Below are positions 14,056 to 15,650 of a stretch of 15,650 nucleotides of DNA, one piece after another. Location of the stretch: positions 1 to 15,650 of the forward strand of contig DBCN01000002.1 of assembly GCA_002293065.1 (NCBI GenBank). Direction: 5' to 3'. A program made the translations under genes and the position numbers. How positions within the stretch are numbered: position 1 is the stretch's first letter; the number at the start of each line of letters is the position of its first letter. The notes under the pieces are model-generated. The model searched no databases and was not told the DNA's origin. It was given only the letters and a program-made list of their open reading frames with translations. The stretch comes from Opitutia bacterium UBA957 (lineage in GTDB: Bacteria; Verrucomicrobiota; Verrucomicrobiia; Opitutales; UBA953).

Positions 14056-15650
14056 ATGTCCACCGCCCCCCAACCCACGCAGACGAACGCGACGGCCCCG
14101 ACGTTGCGGCGCCTGCTGGGCATCGCTTGGTCGCACCGTACGGACTGCCTCCAGTTGCTGGGCCTGCAGCTCATCCTGGTCGTCTTCACCGTCGCGGTCT
14201 TCGTGCTCACCGGCATCGCGATCGACTTCATCCGCCACTGCGCCGATGCGAACGTCCCGGCCCCGAGCTTGCCGTTCTTCATCCCGAAGGACAGCGACAA
14301 CGTGGCGACCCTGTGGTGGCTCTCGGGCGGCATCGTCGTCGTGGCCCTGCTGCGCGCCGCCCTGTCCTTCGTCTTCGGCCTGGTCTCGGTCCGCTTCATG
14401 CACGGACGCATCGTGGTCAACCTCCGCGCCCAGGTCTTCGCGAAACTCCAGCAGCTGAGCTTCCGGTTCTTCGACTCCAACGCGAGCGGCTCCATCATCA
14501 ACCGCGTCACCTCGGACGCCCACTCGGTCCGCATCTTCATCGAAGGCGTGCTGCTGCAGTTGGCCATCATCACCGTCACGCTCGCCGTCTGCTCGGTCTA
14601 CATGTTCCGCACGGATTGGCGGCTCACGCTCGCGTGCCTCTCGGTGCTGCCGCTCCAGATCTGGTTCGCGGTCCGCTTCTCCAAGAAAGTCCGGCCCGCC
14701 TACGAGGAGAACCGCGACCTCATGGACCGCATGGTCTTGGGCTTCTCCGAGAACGTCCAAGGCATCCAGGTCGTCAAAGGGTTCTCCCTGGAAGGCCGCG
14801 TGTTGGGTCGCTTCGCCGGCTGGAGCGAGGACATCCGCGTGCAGAAGCGCAAGGTGTTCGGCGAGATCGCGCTCTTCTGGCCGGTCATCGACGGGCTCAA
14901 TCGGCTGTCGATGATCATCCTGCTCGGCTACGGGGGCTGGATGGTCATGCAGGGCCAAATCTCCTTGGGCACGGGACTCGTGACCTTCGCCGGCCTGCTC
15001 CAGCAGTTCGCGACGCAAGTGACCACGGTGGCCGCCGTGGTCGACAACGCCCAAGTCTCGCTCGCCGGCGCCAAGCGCATCTTCGAGATCCTCGATACCG
15101 ACCCGGGCGTGGCTTCGCAACCCGATGCGCGGTCGCCCGGACGTTTCCTCGGCCGCGTGACCTTCGACAACGTCTCCTTCGAATACAACGAGAACGCCAC
15201 GGTGCTGAAGGACGTGAACTTCGTCGCCGAACCCGGCCGCCGGATCGCCATCGCCGGGGCCACCGGCTCCGGGAAATCCGCCCTCCTCTCGCTGATCCCG
15301 CGTTTCTACGACCCCCGCGACGGCCGCGTGCTGCTCGATGGCCACGACGTCCGCACCTTGCCGCTGCCGGAACTCCGGCGTCAGGTCGGCATGGTCTTCC
15401 AGGAAAACTTCCTCTTCTCGAACACGATCGCGGCGAACATCGCCTTCGGCCATCCCGACGCGAGCCAGGAACGCATCGAGCGCGCCGCCAAGATCGCCGG
15501 CGCCCACGATTTCATCATGGCCTTCCCCGAGGGCTACGAGACGTTCCTCGGCGAAGGCGGCGTCAACCTCTCCGGCGGCCAACGCCAACGCCTCGCCATC
15601 GCCCGCGCGCTCCTGCTGGAGCCGACGGTCCTCCTGCTGGATGACCCCAC
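14056..15650 (+). CDS. ABC exporter half-transporter, C-terminus cut by window edge
   Basis: I translated this frame from the ATG at 14056; it stays open to the right edge with 531 complete codons. It is a fused membrane and ATPase subunit of the MsbA/multidrug exporter type. About six hydrophobic segments occupy residues 30-350 (for example QLILVVFTVAVFVL and GGIVVVALLRAAL), and an ATPase domain begins at about residue 370. The Walker A loop is GATGSGKS (401-408), the Q-loop is Q449 in MVFQEN, the signature is LSGGQ (505-509), and Walker B is LLLDD (526-530). The residue after Walker B is Asp530 where most ATPases have the catalytic Glu. That pattern is known in one half of heterodimeric exporters such as TM287/288, so a partner gene may follow. 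About 60-80 C-terminal residues, including the H-loop, are missing. Substrate is unknown (lipid, peptide or drug). Confidence 0.9.
   Translation, partial: MSTAPQPTQTNATAPTLRRLLGIAWSHRTDCLQLLGLQLILVVFTVAVFVLTGIAIDFIRHCADANVPAPSLPFFIPKDSDNVATLWWLSGGIVVVALLRAALSFVFGLVSVRFMHGRIVVNLRAQVFAKLQQLSFRFFDSNASGSIINRVTSDAHSVRIFIEGVLLQLAIITVTLAVCSVYMFRTDWRLTLACLSVLPLQIWFAVRFSKKVRPAYEENRDLMDRMVLGFSENVQGIQVVKGFSLEGRVLGRFAGWSEDIRVQKRKVFGEIALFWPVIDGLNRLSMIILLGYGGWMVMQGQISLGTGLVTFAGLLQQFATQVTTVAAVVDNAQVSLAGAKRIFEILDTDPGVASQPDARSPGRFLGRVTFDNVSFEYNENATVLKDVNFVAEPGRRIAIAGATGSGKSALLSLIPRFYDPRDGRVLLDGHDVRTLPLPELRRQVGMVFQENFLFSNTIAANIAFGHPDASQERIERAAKIAGAHDFIMAFPEGYETFLGEGGVNLSGGQRQRLAIARALLLEPTVLLLDDP

Noticed and set aside
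12958..15588. Open frame of 876 codons on the minus strand opposite ilvE and the ABC transporter
   Set aside because: The composition (His, Asp, Glu, Arg, Gly, Ala, Val-rich with no motif) is typical of antisense GC-rich frames, and it spans two well-supported genes and the gap between them.
13869..15644. Open frame of 591 codons on the plus strand overlapping the ABC transporter
   Set aside because: It is an Arg/Pro/His-rich out-of-frame shadow; the frame from 14056 encodes Walker A, LSGGQ and membrane segments.
1..15650. CRISPR array, tRNA, rRNA, IS element or prophage
   Set aside because: I saw no regularly spaced repeats, no tRNA-like or rRNA sequence, no transposase or integrase frame, and no long terminal inverted repeats.

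Overview
This is a GC-rich, densely packed bacterial chromosome segment made almost entirely of housekeeping genes, with about 16 protein genes and no rRNA, tRNA, IS element, integrase or CRISPR array that I can see. Most gaps are short, and few genes have a well-placed Shine-Dalgarno sequence. The gene style suggests a Verrucomicrobiota/PVC-type bacterium: a Tat-signal Gfo/Idh/MocA oxidoreductase, a compact 289-residue IlvE with the YGDGIFEGIR motif, a PatA-like aminotransferase paired with an AsnC regulator, and a Der GTPase with a long basic tail. That placement is an inference from gene families, not a phylogenetic result.

Region 1 (1-5200, minus strand) is a probable five-gene operon read right to left: DAHP synthase (first shikimate-pathway enzyme), a small Lrp/AsnC regulator, a PatA-like class I aminotransferase, the ribosome-assembly GTPase Der, and Fmt (methionyl-tRNA formyltransferase, cut by the left edge). 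The gaps are 13, 11, 47 and 3 bp. Amino-acid synthesis is thus joined to translation functions.

Region 2 (5201-7987, mostly plus strand) begins with a divergent regulatory gap holding a long imperfect palindrome and two back-to-back -35-like boxes. A Fur-family regulator then overlaps nadA (quinolinate synthase) by 4 bp. An AT-rich 160-bp leader precedes a 111-residue helix-turn-helix protein, followed by aat (leucyl/phenylalanyl-tRNA-protein transferase).

Region 3 (7959-10820, minus strand) carries a secreted Gfo/Idh/MocA oxidoreductase, an unrecognised exported alanine-rich protein and aroK (shikimate kinase). The 3' end of aroK overlaps that of aat by 29 bp.

Region 4 (10960-15650, plus strand) carries a fumarylacetoacetate-hydrolase-family enzyme, a PaaK/CapK-like adenylate-forming enzyme, ilvE, and an ABC exporter half (TMD+NBD) cut by the right edge. 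ilvE is preceded by a terminator-like hairpin that contains its ribosome-binding sequence. A second perfect hairpin sits just before the ABC gene.

I found no obviously new multi-gene system. The points most worth checking are small-scale: the Fur-like protein that lacks the histidines of the usual metal-sensing motif and is coupled to nadA, the ilvE leader hairpin, the 5253-5292 palindrome, the structured leader of the small HTH gene, and the degenerate Walker B aspartate in the ABC half-transporter.
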